Origin: Begonia masoniana
Taxonomy: Eukaryota; Streptophyta; Magnoliopsida; Cucurbitales; Begoniaceae
DNA length: 64,000 nucleotides
Direction: 5' to 3'
Assembly: GCA_022432975.1 (NCBI GenBank)
Contig: CM039506.1
Coordinates: 786,671-850,670, forward strand
The stretch's first letter is position 1; each line of letters begins with the position of its first letter. The notes beneath the pieces were generated by a model, which saw only the letters and a list, made by a program, of their open reading frames with translations, did not search any database and had not been told where the DNA came from. The translations under genes were made by a program, and so were the position numbers. Below are positions 10,144 to 23,939 of this stretch, in pieces.

Positions 10144-13100
10144 AAAAAAAAAAAAAAATTGAAGTGATGAGAACGACGTGTATGAGGCCCAACAACCTTC
10201 ATGGACGAGTAATTAAGACTTAGTAATGCGTTTGATTCTTCAATCGATTTGTTTTAAAAGAGTTGAACGTATCAAGCAAATGAGGTTGGGGGTCATATGA
10301 CTTGTGGTTAGAACCTAACTTATCCATTTCACATTATAGGTTTTAACTTGAAGTGATGAGAACGACGTGTATTGAGGACTCAACAACCTTCATGTACGAG
10401 TACTTAAGACTTAGTAATGCGTTTGATTAAGCATTAAAAACTTCACTTTAATCGATTTGTTCCAAAAGAGTTGAACGTATCAAGCAAATGAGGATGAGTG
10501 TTACATCACTTGTGGTTAGAACGTAAGTTATCCATTTCACATTCAAGGCTTTAACTTGAAGTGATGAGAACGACGTGTATTGTGTACCCAACTACCTTGA
10601 TGGACGCGTAATTAAGACTTAGTACTGCGTTAGATGAAGCAAAAGAAACTTCAATTCAATCGATTTGTTCCAAAAGAGTGGTTAGAACCTAAGTTATCCA
10701 TTTCACATTCAAGGTTTAACATTGAAGTGATTAGAACGACGGGTATTGAGGACCCAACAACATTCATGGACGAGTAGTTTAGACTTATTAACGCGTTTGA
10801 TTAAGCATTAAAAACTTCACTTCAATCGATTTGTTCCAAAAGAGTTGAACGTATAAAGCAAATGAGGTTGAGTGTTACATGACTTGTGGTTAGAACCTAA
10901 GTTATCCATTTCACATTCAAGGTTTTAACTTATAGTGATGAGAACGACATGTATGAAGGACCCAACAACCTTCATCGACGCGTAATTAGACTTAGTAATG
11001 CATTTGATTAAGCATAAGAAACTTCACTTCAATCTATTTGTTCCAAAAGAGTTGAACGTATCAAGCAAATGAGGTTTAGTGTAACATGACTTGTGGTTAG
11101 AACCTAAGTTATCCATTTCACATTATAGGTTTTAAGTTGAAGTGATGAGAACGACGTGTATTGAGGACCCAACAACCTTCATGGACGAGTAATTAAGACT
11201 TAGTAATGCGTTTGATTAAGCATTAGAAACTTCACTTTAATCGATTTGTTCTAAAAGAGTTGAACGTATCAAGCAAATGAGGTTAAGTGCTACATGACTT
11301 GTGGTTGGAACCTAAGTTATCCATTTCACATTCAAGGTTTTAACTTGAAGTGAAGAGAACGACGTGTATTGAGTACCTAACAACCCTGATGGACGCGTAA
11401 TTAAGACTTAGTAATGCGTTTGATAAAGCATAAGAAACTTAACTTCAATCGATTTGTTCCGAAAGAGTTTAACGTATCAAGCAAATGAGGTTGAGTGGTA
11501 CATGACTTGTGGTTAGAACCTAAGTTATCCATTTCACATTCAAAGTTTTACCATGAAGTGATGAGAACGACGTGTATTGAGGACCCAACAACCTTCATGG
11601 ACGAGTAATTAAGACTTCGTAATGCGTTTGATTATGTATTAGAAACTTCACTTCAATCGATTTGTTCCAAAAGAGTTGAACGTATGAATCAAATGAGGTG
11701 GAGTGCTACACGACTTGTGGTTAAAACCTAAGGTATCCATTTCACATTCAAGGTTTTACCTTGAAGTTATTAGAACGACGTGTATTGAGGACCCAACAAC
11801 CTTCATGGAATAGTAATTAAGACTTAGTAATGCGTTTAATTAAGCATTAGAAACTTCACTTCAATCGATTTGTTCCAAAAGAGTTCAACATATCAAGCAA
11901 ATGATTTTGAGTGCTACATGGCTTGTGGTTAGAACTTAAGTTATCCATTTCACATTCAAGGTTTTAACTTGATGTAATGAGAACGACGTGTATTGAGTAC
12001 CCAACAATCTTGATGGACGCGTAATTAAGACTTAGTAATGCGTTTGATGAAGCAAAAGAAACTTCACTTCAATCGATTTGTTCCAAAAGAGTTGAACGTA
12101 TCAAGCAAATGAGGTTGTGTGTTATATGATTTGTGGTTAAAACCTAAGTTATCCATTTCACATTTTAGGTTTTAACTTGAAGTGATGAGAACGACGTGTA
12201 TTGAGGACCCAACAACCTTCTTGGACGAATAATTAAGACTTACTAATGCTTTTGATTAAGCATAAGAAACTTCACTTCAATCATTTTGTTCCAAAAGAGT
12301 TGAACGTATCAAGCAAATTAGGTTCAGTGTTATATGACATGTGGTTATAACCTAAATTACCCATTTCAAATTCAAGTTTTTAACTTAAAGTGATGAGAAC
12401 GACGTGTATTGTGGACCCAACAAACTTAATGGACGAGTAATTAAGACTTAGTAATGCGTTTGCTTAAGCTTATGAAACTTCACTTCAATAGATTTGTTAC
12501 AAAAGAGTTGAACATATCAAGCTAATGAGGTTCAGTGCTACATGACTTGCAGTTAGAAACTAAGTTATCCATTTCAAATTCAAGGTTTTAACTTGAAGTG
12601 ATGATAACGACGTGTATTGAAGACCCAACAACCTTCATGGACGAGTAATTAAGACATAGTAATGCGTTTGATTCTTCAATCGATTTGTTCCAAAAGAGTG
12701 GAACGTATCAAGCAAATGAGGTTGAGTGTTACATGACTTGTGGTTAGAACCTAAGTTATCCATTTCACATTATAGGTTTTAACTTGAAGTGATGAGAACG
12801 ACGTCTATTGAGGACCCAACAATCTTCATGGACGAGTAATTAAGACTTAGTAATGCATTTGATTAAGCATTAGAAACTTCACTTCAATTGATTTGTTCCA
12901 AAAGAGTTGAACGTATCAAGCAAATAAGGTTGAGTGCTATATGATTTGTGGTTAGAACCTAAGTTATCCATTTCACATTCAAGGTTTTAACTTGAAATGA
13001 TGAGAACGACGTGTATTGAGTACCCAACAACCTTGATGGACGCGACATTAAGACTTAGTACTGCGTTTGATGAAGCAAAAGAAATTTCACTACAATCGAT

Positions 13101-14516
13101 TTGTTCCAAAAGAGTTGAACGTATCAAGCAAATGAGGTTGAGTCTTACATGAGTTGTGGTTAGAACCTAAGTTATCCATTTCACATTCAAGGTTTTAACT
13201 TGAAGTAATGAGAATGACGTGTATTGAGTACCCAACAACCTTGATGGACGCGTAATTAAGACTTAGTACTGCGTTTGATGAAGGAAAAGAAACTTTACTT
13301 CAATCGATTTGTTCCAAAAGAGTTGAATGTATCAAGCAAATGACGTTGAGTGTTACATAACTTGTGGTTAGAACCTAAGTTATCCATTTCACATTCAAGG
13401 TTTAACCTTGAAGTGATTAGAACGACGTGTATTGAGGACCCAACAATATTCATGGACGAGCAATTAAGACTTAGTAATGCGTTTGATTAAGCATCAAAAA
13501 CTTCACTTCAATCGATTTGATCCAAAAGAGTTGAACGTATCAAGCAAATGAGGTTAAGTGCTACATGACTTGTGGTTAGAACCTAAGTTATTTATTTCAC
13601 ATTCAAGGTTTTAACTTGAAGTGATGAGGACGACGTGTATTGAGTACCCAACAACCTTGATGGACACGTAATTAAGACTTAGTACTGCGTTTGTTTAAGC
13701 AAAAGAAACTTCACTTCAATCGATTTGTTCTAAAAGAGTTGAACTTATCAAGCAAATGAGGTAGAGTGTTACATGACTTGTGGTTAAAACCTAGGTTATC
13801 CATTTCACATTATCGGTTTTAACTTGAAGTGATGAGAACGACGTGTATTGAGGACCCAACAACCTTCATGGACGAGTAATTAAGACTTAGTAATGCGTTT
13901 GATGAAGCATAAGAAACTTCACTTCAATCGATTTGTTCCAAAAGAGTTGAACGTATCAAGCAAATTAGGTTGAGTGTTACATGACTTGTGGTTAGAACCT
14001 AAGTTATCCATTTCACTTTATAGGTGTTAACTTAAAGTGATGAAAATGACGTGTATTGGGGACCCAACAACCTTTATGGATGAGTAATTAAGACTTAGTA
14101 ATGCGTTTGATTAAGCATTAGAAATTTCACTTCAATCGATTTGTTCCAAAAGAGTTGAACGTATCAAGCAAATGAGGTTGAGTGCTACATGACTTGTGGT
14201 TAGAACCTAAGTTACCCATTTCACATTCAAGGTTTTAACTTGAAGTGATGAGAACGACGTGTATTGAGGACCCAACATCCTTCATGGACGAGTAATTAAA
14301 ACTTAGTAATGCGTTTGATGAAGCATAAGAAACTTCACTTCAATCGATTTGTTCCAAAAGAGTTGAACGTATCAAGCAAATTAGGTTGAGTGTTACGTGA
14401 CATGTGGTTAGAACCTAAGTTACCCATTTCACATTCAAGGTTTTAACTTGAAGTGATGAGAACGACGTGTATTGTGGACCCAACAACGTTCATGGACATG
14501 TAATTAAGACTTAGAA
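10144..14516 (+). repeat. Satellite array 1, middle part (about 21 units)
   Basis: An A15 run (10144-10158) is followed by tandem units of about 205-208 bp. A unit in this orientation runs: acttgtggttagaacctaag, then ttatccatttcacattcaag, then gttttaacttgaagtgatga, then gaacgacgtgtattgaggac, then ccaacaaccttcatggacga, then gtaattaagacttagtaatg. The rest is cgtttgattaagcattagaa, then acttcacttcaatcgatttg, then ttccaaaagagttgaacgta, then tcaagcaaatgaggttgagt and gctacatg. The units differ from one another at many positions. A shortened variant (gattcttcaatcg) occurs at 10234 and 12670. No gene is present. The array is interrupted at 14517 by a solo LTR. Confidence 0.97.
14512..14516. repeat. 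Target-site duplication TAGAA (left)
   Basis: TAGAA precedes the LTR start TGTAACGACC and is repeated exactly at 17088-17092. The uninterrupted site gacttagaaatgcgtttg exists in another monomer at about 21203, which confirms the pre-insertion sequence. Confidence 0.92.
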
Positions 14517-17087
14517 TGTAACGACCCAAGATTGGATCGCCACGTGATTCATTACTTAGCCTCTTAATCATTGAGTTCTTACTTTACTTAGCTTATTCGA
14601 TGTTAGAGTTATATATATAAATACATTTTTATTTCTTTATTTTTTTTTTACATCTCATAAGCTGGGGCTATCAACAAAGAAAATAAACTTACATCGACCG
14701 GTGGTCATGTGTGCTTCACATGACCGAATAAGAAGAAAACATTACTTGAAAACTAAACAATAAGAAAATACTCACATCGTTCAGTCACTAGACGACAAAA
14801 CATGTTTATATCATCCGGTAAAGAGACTCCTTAGATCAACCGGTGAGAAAGGGCACATCATCCGGTGGACATGTGCTCCTCACGTGAATAACTAAAACAT
14901 GACCCGGTCACTAAACGACAAGGTAAATCCTCACATCTTCCGGTGGACATGTGCTCCTCACGTGTATAACTAAAACATGACCCGTTCACTAAACAACAAG
15001 GTAAATCCTCACATCTTCCGGTTGACATGTGCTCCTCACGTGAATAACTAAAACATGACCCAGTCACTAAACGACAAGGTAAATCCTTACATCTTCCGGT
15101 GGACATGTGCTCCTCACGTGAATAACTAAAACATGACCCGGTCACTAAACGACAAGGTAAATCTTCACATCTTCCAGTGAGGGGACATACAACATCTTCC
15201 GGTGACGTCATCCGGAAGACTAAATCGATCAACTTCCATCATTTGACACCCGCCGATGATGTCAGCCGGATGATTGTCTCACCCAGCTTCTATCATACGG
15301 CGGTAAAATGTTATATTCATCTAACAACTTCATCCAACAGAAAATATCGCAACTCATCCAGATCTTATCTTAGTAACTATAGACTTCAAGGAGTAGAAAT
15401 CATAAACTCATCCAAATACGCATAGTGGAAGGCTTAAGCAAAACAAACCATTCAATAATCCTTAACATCGTTATCTGACTCTGAAGTCAAATCATTCAAA
15501 TCCAAATCTCATTGTTATAAGAAATTCTGTTTTACTTAGTCATTTGATCATCATAAACTTTTCTGACTTACTATGAGCATAACCAGGGAACTTAATCGTT
15601 TATCCAACCTTGCACTGTCACATTGAGCATCCACCAGCAACCATCTTTAAACATTCTCTTGGAACTGGGTGTCCTCACCTATTAACTCTTCACCTACATC
15701 ATAAGGTTCAACTATAAGCCTAAAGCTTAGTAAGGAATGCAACAATAACATGAATGCATGAATGCATGAATGCATAATTCAGAGAGATACATATACTCAT
15801 AAATCTTTTCTTGTTCATATTCTTGTTCGTAAACATCATTCATAGCCATGGTTCATATTCATCGTTCATGTTCATCATCCATATTCATCATTCATGGTCA
15901 TTGATCATATTCTTCATTCATAGTCATTGGCCATATACTTTGTTAAGTTGTATGGATCAAGAGAGGATTTGTGCCGGTAAAGGGGGTTCGACAGTGAGTT
16001 TGATCTTATTCCCTACTGCGGGTCGTATTCATATGTCCTTCTTTGGACTGTGGCATATGTCGAACCGCCCCTAACCCCCACTTGATCCACGTTGCATAAA
16101 TCTTATATATATATATACATATACACATACATATCTTGTTCGTGGAAAACATGCGTTAAAAATATTTTCTTATGCTTAAGAAACATTCATGATGCATGAG
16201 CATAAGAACTTTTAAAATATCAAGCTACAGAGCAGAGCATTACCCATCATGGAATATTACTTTTGAACTAAACGTCAGCAAGAACACTAGACATCAGCAT
16301 AAGGGAGTTTCTAATCATCACATAACATTCTACCTAGTATCCTCTGATGTAGGGTCTTAATGACCGGGAAACCTATACATTCACTTACCTGGTCTCCTTA
16401 GCACTTTGAGCTCCTTTCTCTTCAAACTTCTTCACCTAAAATATTTACATTGCAGTAGTTAAAACAAAATCCTAATAGTTCTAATCTCAAGTTATCCTAA
16501 GATTTAATAGCTAAAGTCATTCCCGAATCCTTAGTCCAATACCCTGTACAGTTTGAAATCTAAAACCAAAACAGACGGATTCGATTGTCGATAACTCAGA
16601 GGTGGTTGTTCTAAATGTCCATAATCGATTTGATATAAGCATCCCCACACTCAGATTTCAAATGTTCTTATTAATAGTCGGCCATTAGAGAATCCAAAAC
16701 TCCAATGCCGAGTAGAAAACAGGACTAATAAACTAACAGATAGCTACATTGTCTAATGCGTACCTCGGGCACAGAGTAGATGAGTAGTGGCAGAGAAAAC
16801 CGACCGTCGAAGAGAGTGTGCTGGAAGCAGAGAGCAAGAGCTTGGGGGAGAAGAAATCGCCGAAAAGGAAGGTGTCGGCTACAGTGGTTTAAGTGAGGTT
16901 TAAATCATTTCTTTTTTCTTAATAAACAGGTCATCACCCTCCATTATTACAACATTGCCACCCAACCTAGTTTAAATCCACAAGAAATTAATTACTCTTG
17001 GTATAAAGTCCTAAACTGCAAGGATTAAATAATCATGCCTGATAGTACAATTAGGAAAATCACCTGGCCGTTATCTCGGGTGTTACA
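14517..17087 (-). mobile_element. Solo LTR, 2571 bp (family A), inserted into satellite
   Basis: It starts TGTAACGACCC and ends CGGGTGTTACA, flanked by the 5-bp duplication TAGAA, within an otherwise continuous satellite unit. There is no internal coding region, PBS or PPT, so this is a solo LTR. Its reverse complement aligns with 32281-35831: the blocks aggatttgtgccggtaaagg and gcgggtcgtattcatatgtc near 15.97-16.04 kb recur at about 32.85-32.96 kb. Its right end aligns with the LTR starting at 63649 (a gctacagtgg-type block near 16870). A 78-bp minisatellite lies near its left end. The open frames of 82-124 codons in it are minisatellite- or repeat-derived. Confidence 0.92.
14690..15200 (-). 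repeat. 78-bp minisatellite inside the solo LTR, about 4-5 copies
   Basis: The motif cggtggacatgtgctcctca recurs with a 78-bp period (cacgtg at about 14881, 14959 and onward), followed by gtgaataactaaaacatgac and cggtcactaaacgacaag. A more diverged unit begins near 14698. The cactaaacgacaa segment is the reverse complement of the ttattttgtcgttagtg part of the 59-bp unit at 33.6-35.7 kb. The period is a multiple of 3, so a 124-codon minus-strand frame crosses it, which I do not take as coding. Confidence 0.88.
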
Positions 17088-20000
17088 TAGAAATGCGTTT
17101 GATTAAGCATTAGAAACTTCACTTCAATCGATTTGTTCCAAAAGATTTGAACGTATCAAACAAATGAGAGTGAGTGCTACATGACTTGTGGTTAGAACCT
17201 AAGTAATCAATTTCACATTCATGGTTTTAACTAGAAGTGATGAGAACGACGTGTATTGAGTACCTAAAATCCTTGATGGACGTGTAATTAAGACTTAGTA
17301 ATGCGTTTGATGAAAAAGAAACTTCACTTCATTCGATTTGTTACAAAAGAGTTGAACGTATCAAGCAAATGAGGTTGAGTGCTACATGACTTGTGGTTAG
17401 AACCTAAGTTATCCATTTCACATTCAAGGTTTAACTTGAAGTGATGAGAACGACGTGTATTGAGTACCCAACAACCTTCATGGACGAGTAATTAAGACTT
17501 AGTAATGCGTTGATTCTTCAATCGATTTGTTCCAAAAGAGTTGAACGTATCAAGCAAATGAGGTTGAGTGCTACATGACTTTTGGTTAGAACCTAAGTTA
17601 TCCATTTCACATTCAAGGTTTTAAGTTGAAGTGATGAGAACGACGTGTATTGAGGACCCAACAACCTTCATGGACGAGTAATTAAGACTTAGTAATGCGT
17701 TTGATTAAGCATTAGAAACTTCACTTCAATCGATTTGTTCCAAAAGAGTTGAACGTATCATGCAAATGAGGTTGAGTGCTACATGATTTGCGGTTAGAAC
17801 CTAAGTTATCCATTTCACATTCAAGGTTTTAACTTGAAGTGATGAGAACGACGTGCATTCAGTACCCAACAACCTTAATGGAAGCGTAATTAAGACTTAG
17901 TACTGCGTTTGATGAAGCAAAAGAAACTTCACTTCAATCGATTTGTTCCAAAAGAGTTGAACGTATCAAGCAAATGAAGTTGAGTGTTACATGACTTGTG
18001 GTTAGAACCTAAGTTATCCATTTCACATTCAAGGTTTAACCTTGAAGTGATTAGAACGACGTGTATTGAGGACCCAACAACCTTCATGGACGAGTAATTA
18101 AGACTTAGTAATGCGTTTGAGTAAGCATTAGAAACTTCACTTCAATCGATTTGTTCCAAAAGAGTTGAACGTATCAAGCAAATGAGATTGAGTGTTATAT
18201 GACTTGTGGTTAAAACCTAAGTTATCCATTTCACATTATAGGTTTTAACTTATAGTGATGAGAATGACGTGTATTGAGTACCCAACAACATTCATGGACG
18301 AGTAATTAAGACTTAGTAATGCGTTTGATGAAGCATAAGAAACTTCACTTCAATCGATTTGTTCCAAAAGAGTTGAACGTATCAAGCAAATTAGGTTGAC
18401 TGTAACGTGACTTGTGGTTAGAACCTAAGTTATCCATTTCACATTATAGGTTTTAACTTGAAGTGATGAGAACGACGTGTATTGAGGACCAAACAACCTT
18501 CAAGGACGAGTAATTAAGACTTAGTAATGCGTTTGATGAAGTATAAGAAACTTCACTTCAATCGATTTGTTCCAAAAGAGTTGAAAGTATCAAGCAAATT
18601 AGGTTGAGTGTTACATTACAAGTGGTTAGACCGTAAGTTACCCATTTCACATTCAAGGTTTTAACTTGAAGTGATGAGAACGACGTGTATTGAGGACCCA
18701 ACAACCTTCATGGACGAGTAATTAAGACTTAGTAATGCGTTTGATGAAACATAAGAAACTTCACTTCAATCGATTTGTTCCAACAGAGTTGAACGTATCA
18801 AGCAAATTAGGTTGAGGGTTACATAACATGTGGTTAGAACCTAAGTTACCCATTTCACATTAAAGGTTTTAAGTTGAAGTGATGAGAACGACGTGTATTG
18901 TGGACCCAACAACCTTGATGGACGCGTAATTCAGACTTAGTAATGCGTTTGCTTAAGTTTATGAAACCTCACTTCAATCGATTTGTTGCAAAAGGGTTGA
19001 ACGTATCAAGCAAACGAGGTTGAGTGCTACATGACTTGTGGTTAGAACCTAAGTTATCCATTTCACATTCAAGGTTTTAACTTGAAGTGATGAGAACGAC
19101 GTGTATGGAGGACCCAACAACCTTAATCGACGCATAATTAGACGTAGTAATGCGTTTGATAAAGCATAAGAAACTTCACTTCAATCGATTTGTTCCAAAA
19201 GAGTTGAACGTATCAAGCAAATGAGGTTGAGTGTTACATGACTTATGGTTAGAACCTAAGTTATCCATTTCACATTCAAGGTTTTACCTTGAAGTGATTA
19301 GAACGACGTGTATTGAGTACCCAACAACCTTCATGGACGAGTAAATAAGACTTAGTAATGCGTTTGATTCTTCAATCGATTTGTTCCAAAAGAGTTGAAC
19401 GCATGAAGTAAATGAGGTTGAGTGTTACATGACTTGTGGTTAGAACCAAAGTTATCCATTTCACATTATAGGTGTTAACTTGAAGTGATGAAAACGACGT
19501 GTATTGAGGATCCAACAACCTTCATGGACGAGTAATTAAGACTTAGTAATGCGTTTGATTAAGCATTAGAAACTTCACTTCAATCAATTTGTTCCAAAAG
19601 AGTTGAACGAATCAAGCAAATGAGGTTGAGTGCTACTTGACTTGTGGTTAGAAACTAAGTTATTCATTTCACATTCAAGATTTTAACGTGAAGTGATGAG
19701 AACGCTGTGTATTGAGTACCCAACTACCTTGATGGATGCGTAATTAAGACTTAGTAATGCGTTTGATGAAGCAAAAGAAACTTCACTTCAATCGATTTGT
19801 TCCAAAAGAGTTAAACGTATCAAGCAAATGAGGTTGAGTGTTATATGACTTGTGGTTAAAACCTAAGTTATCCATTTCACATTATTCGTTTTAACTTGAA
19901 GTGATGAGAACGACGTGTATTGAGGACCCAACAACCTTCTTGGACGAGTAATTAAGACTTAGTAATGCGTTTGATGAAGCATAATAAGCTTCACTTCAGT

Positions 20001-23000
20001 CGATTTGTTCCAAAAGAGTTGAACGTATCAAGCAAATTAGATTGAGTGTTACATGACATGTGGTTAGAACCTAAGTTACCCATTTCACATTCAAGGTTTT
20101 AACTTGAAGTGATGAGAACGACGTGTATTGAGGACCCAAAACCTTCATGGACGAGTAATTAAGACTTAGTAATGCGTTTGATGAAGCCTCAGAAACTTCA
20201 CTTCAATCGATTTCTTCCAAAAAAGTTGAACGTATCAGGCAAATGAGATGGAGTGTTACATGACTTGTGGTTAGAACATAAGTTATCAATTTCACATTCA
20301 AGGTTTTACCTTGAAGCTATTAGAACGACGTGTATTGAGGACCGAACAACCTTCATGGACGAGTAAATAAGACTTGTAATGCGTTTGATTAAACATTAGA
20401 AACTTCACTTCAATCGATTTGTTCTGAAAGAGTTGAACGTATCAAGCAAATGAGGTTGAATGCTACATGACTTGTGGTTAGAACCTAAGTTATCCATTTC
20501 ACATTCACGGTTTTAACTTGAACTGATGAGAACGACGTGTATGGAGGACCCAACAACCTTCATCGACGCGTAATTAGACTTAGTAATGCATTTGATAAAG
20601 CATAAGAAACTTCACTTCAATCGATTTGTTCCAAAAGAGTTGAACGTATCAAGCAAATGAGGTTGAGTGTTACATGACTTCTGGTTAGAACCTAAGTTAT
20701 CCATTTCACATTCAAGGTTTTACCTTGAAGTGATTAGAACGACGTGTATTGAGAACCCAACAACCTTCATGGACGAGTAATTAAGACTTAGTAATGCGTT
20801 TGATTAAGGATAAAAAACTTCACTTCAACCGATTTGTTCCAAAAGAGTTGAAAGTATCAAGTAAATTAGGTTGAGTGTTACATGACATGTGGTTAGAACC
20901 TAAGTTACCCATTTCACATTCAAGGTATTTACTTGAAGTGATAAGAACGACGTGTATTGAGGACCCAACAACCTTCATGGACGAGTAATTAAGACTAAGT
21001 AATGCGTTTGATGAAGCATAAGAAACTTCACTTCAATCGATTTGTTTCAAAAGAGTTGAACGTATCAAGCAAATTAGGTTGAGTGTTACATGATATATGG
21101 TTAGAACCTAAGTTACCCATTTCACATTCAAGATTTTAACTTGAAGTGATGAGAACGGCGTGTATTGTGGACCCAACAACCTTCATGGAAGAGTAATTAA
21201 GACTTAGAAATGCGTTTGCTTAAGCTTATGAAACTTCACTTCAATCGATTTGTTCCAAAAGAGTTGAACGTATCAAGCTAATGAGGTTCAGTGCTACATG
21301 ACTTATAGTTAGAAGCTAAGTTATCCATTTCACATTCAAGGTTTTAAGTTGAAGTGATGAGAACGACGTGTATTGAGGACCCAACAACCTTCATGGACGA
21401 GTAATTAAGACTTAGTAATGCGTTTGATTCTTCAATCAATTTGTTCCAAAAGAGTTGAACATATCAAGCAAATGAGGTTGAGTGTTACATGACTTGTGGT
21501 TAGAACCTAAGGTTTCCATTTCACATTATAGGATTTAACTTGAAGTGATGAGAACGACGTGTATTTAGGACCCAACAACCTTCATGGACTAGTAATTGAG
21601 ACTTACTAATGCGTTTGATGAAGCATAAGAAACTTCAGTTCAATCGATTTGTTCCAAAAGAGTTGAACGTATCAAGCAAATTAGGTTGAGGGTTACATGA
21701 CATGTTGTTAGAACCTAAGTTACCCATTTCACATTCAAGGTTTTAACTAGAAGTGATGAGAACGACGTGTATTGAGGACCCAACAACCTTCATGGATGAG
21801 TAATTAAGATTTAGTAATGCGTTTGATGAAGCATAAGAAACTTCACTTCAATCGATTTGTTCCAAAAAAGTTGAACGTATCTAGCAATTTAGGTTGATTG
21901 TTACATGACATGTGGTTAGAACATAAGTTACCCATTTCACATTAAAGGTTTTAACTTGAAGTGATGAGAACTACGTGTATTGTGGACCCAACAACCTTGA
22001 TTGATGAGAAATTAAAACTTAGTAATGCTTTTGCTTAAGCTTATGAAACTTCACTTCAATCGATTTGTTCCAAAAGAGTTGAACGTATCAAGCAAATGAG
22101 GTTCAGTGCTACATGACATGTAGTTATAACCTAAGTTATCCATTTCACATTCAAGGCTTTAAGTTGAAGTGATGAGAACGACATGTATTGAGGACCCAAC
22201 AAGCTTCATGGACGAGTAATTAAGACTTAGTAATGCGTTTAATTGTTCAATCGATTTGTTCTAAAAAAGTTGAACGTATCAAGCAAATGAGGTTGAATGT
22301 TACATGACTTGTGGTTAGAACCAAAGTTATCTATTTCACATTATAGGTTTTAACTTGAAGTGATGAGAACGACGTGTATTGAGGACCCAACAACCTTAAA
22401 GGACGAGTAATTAAGTCTTAGTAATGCGTTAAATTAAGCATTAGAAACTTCATTTCAATCGATTTGTTTCAAAAAGGTTGAACGTATCAAGCAAATTAGA
22501 TTAAGTGCTACATGACTTGTGGTTAGAACCTAAGTTATCCAATTCACATTCATGGTTTTAACTTGAAGTGATGAGAACGACTAGTATGGAGGACCTAACA
22601 ACCTTCATCGACGCGTAATTAGACTTAGTAATGCGTTTGATATAGCATAAGAAACTTCACTTCAATCGATTTGTTCGAAAAGAGTTGAACGTATCAAGCA
22701 AATGAGGTTGAGTGTTACATGACTTTTGGTTAGAACCTAATTTATCCATTTGATATTCAAGGTTTTACCTTGAAGTGATTAGAACGACGTGTATTGAGGA
22801 CCCAACAACCTTCATGGATGAGTAATTAAGACTTAGTAATGCGTTTGATTAAGCATTAGAAACTTCACTTCAATCGATTTCTTCCAAAAGAGTTGAACGT
22901 ATCAAGCAAAGGAGGTTTAGTGCTACATGACTTGTGGTTAGAAACTAAGTTATTCATTTCACATTCAAGGTTTTAACTTGAAGTGATGAGAACGACGTGT

Positions 23001-23077
23001 ATTGAGTACCCAACTACCTTGATGGACGCGTAATTAAGACTTAGTAATGCGTTTGATGAAGCAAAAGAAACTTCACT
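17088..23077 (+). repeat. Satellite array 1, right part (about 29 units)
   Basis: The same 205-208-bp unit and orientation continue directly after the duplicated TAGAA. Many monomers differ by 5-15% by eye. The shortened variant occurs at 17512, 19366, 21426 and 22241. The last unit stops at gaaacttcact, where TGTAACGACC of the next element begins. There is no gene. Confidence 0.97.
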
Positions 23078-23939
23078 TGTAACGACCCTTATACTATTCC
23101 TAATTTCCCGTACGAAATTTTTCTTTTTCCTTTATACTTAATATTTAAGTGGAAAACAAATTAATAAAACGTTTAAAACAATTCTTCTTTCTTTTATCAC
23201 CTAAATATAACTTCAACATCTTACACCCTAACGCCCTTCTATACCATTTCATAATACAAATTTTGCCTACATAACAATCATACTTTTCACAATACAATTC
23301 AACGTATAACCGCTCTATACTCTCACTCGAAACGACTCGGGACATAGTTAAATAAAACACGTTTTCACGAAAACAAACTGCGTGGTTACGTTTAAAACTA
23401 TTCAAATCCTCCTGTTTTCAAAACAAATACCAAGCAGTTCCAGAATACATTTTAAAACGTTTCAAAACATCAAAACATAAACCTATCATCTACCAGACCA
23501 AGCATCCTAATATGTTCTATTCAGTTTACCAACAGCCCATCCATAACAACCTAAAAACATTTCAAAACATTTCATAACATTTAATTTAAACAGCCAAACA
23601 GTTCCAAAATTTCAAACAAATGTCATTACCTAACATCCTAAAATATCTTTACAATTCTAAACCCAAAATACCCCAAGAGACCCTCAAAACCTATACATAC
23701 GTCCCCACGGGTCAGATGAACCTCGACTGCGCAACACACCACCGCAACCCATCCTCCGTCAACTGCCTCATGCCTCAGGAGGAGGAAGCTCGTCCTCACC
23801 TGTTTCCACGTAAACACCTACACCATACAGACATCTATGAGATAAAAATCTCAGTAAGCTCTAGTAAATGCAAATGCATGCGTGCGTATGCCATTCAGAA
23901 AACATGCTCAGATTTAAATACAGATACAGATTCATTTAT

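Larger units (their letters stand above)
12411..22260 (+). repeat. Higher-order organisation in array 1 (variant units every 9-12 monomers)
   Basis: A fixed series of variant monomers recurs. First comes acatgtgg with ttacccatttc, next attgtggaccc, next gcttaagcttatgaaac, next caagctaatgaggttcagtg, next the shortened gattcttcaatcg, and last cattataggt. The gtggaccc unit starts at 12411, 14474, 18900, 21167 and 21982. After subtracting the inserted LTR and its duplication the spacings are 2063, 1850, 2267 and 815 bp. The shortened unit at 12670, 17512, 19366, 21426 and 22241 gives 2266, 1854, 2060 and 815 bp. This fits an approximately 10-mer higher-order unit with gains and losses of single monomers. 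One member at the LTR insertion lacks the gcttaagctt form. Confidence 0.7.

Noticed and set aside
9956..10223. Frames crossing the N gap, and another at 32066-32335
   Set aside because: They include unknown bases. No coding claim is possible.
14858..15232. 124-codon minus-strand frame with a repeated RLVTGSCFSYSREEHMSTG-type unit
   Set aside because: The 78-bp minisatellite is a multiple of 3, so the frame is periodic. It lies inside a solo LTR with exact ends, and there is no supporting start or domain.
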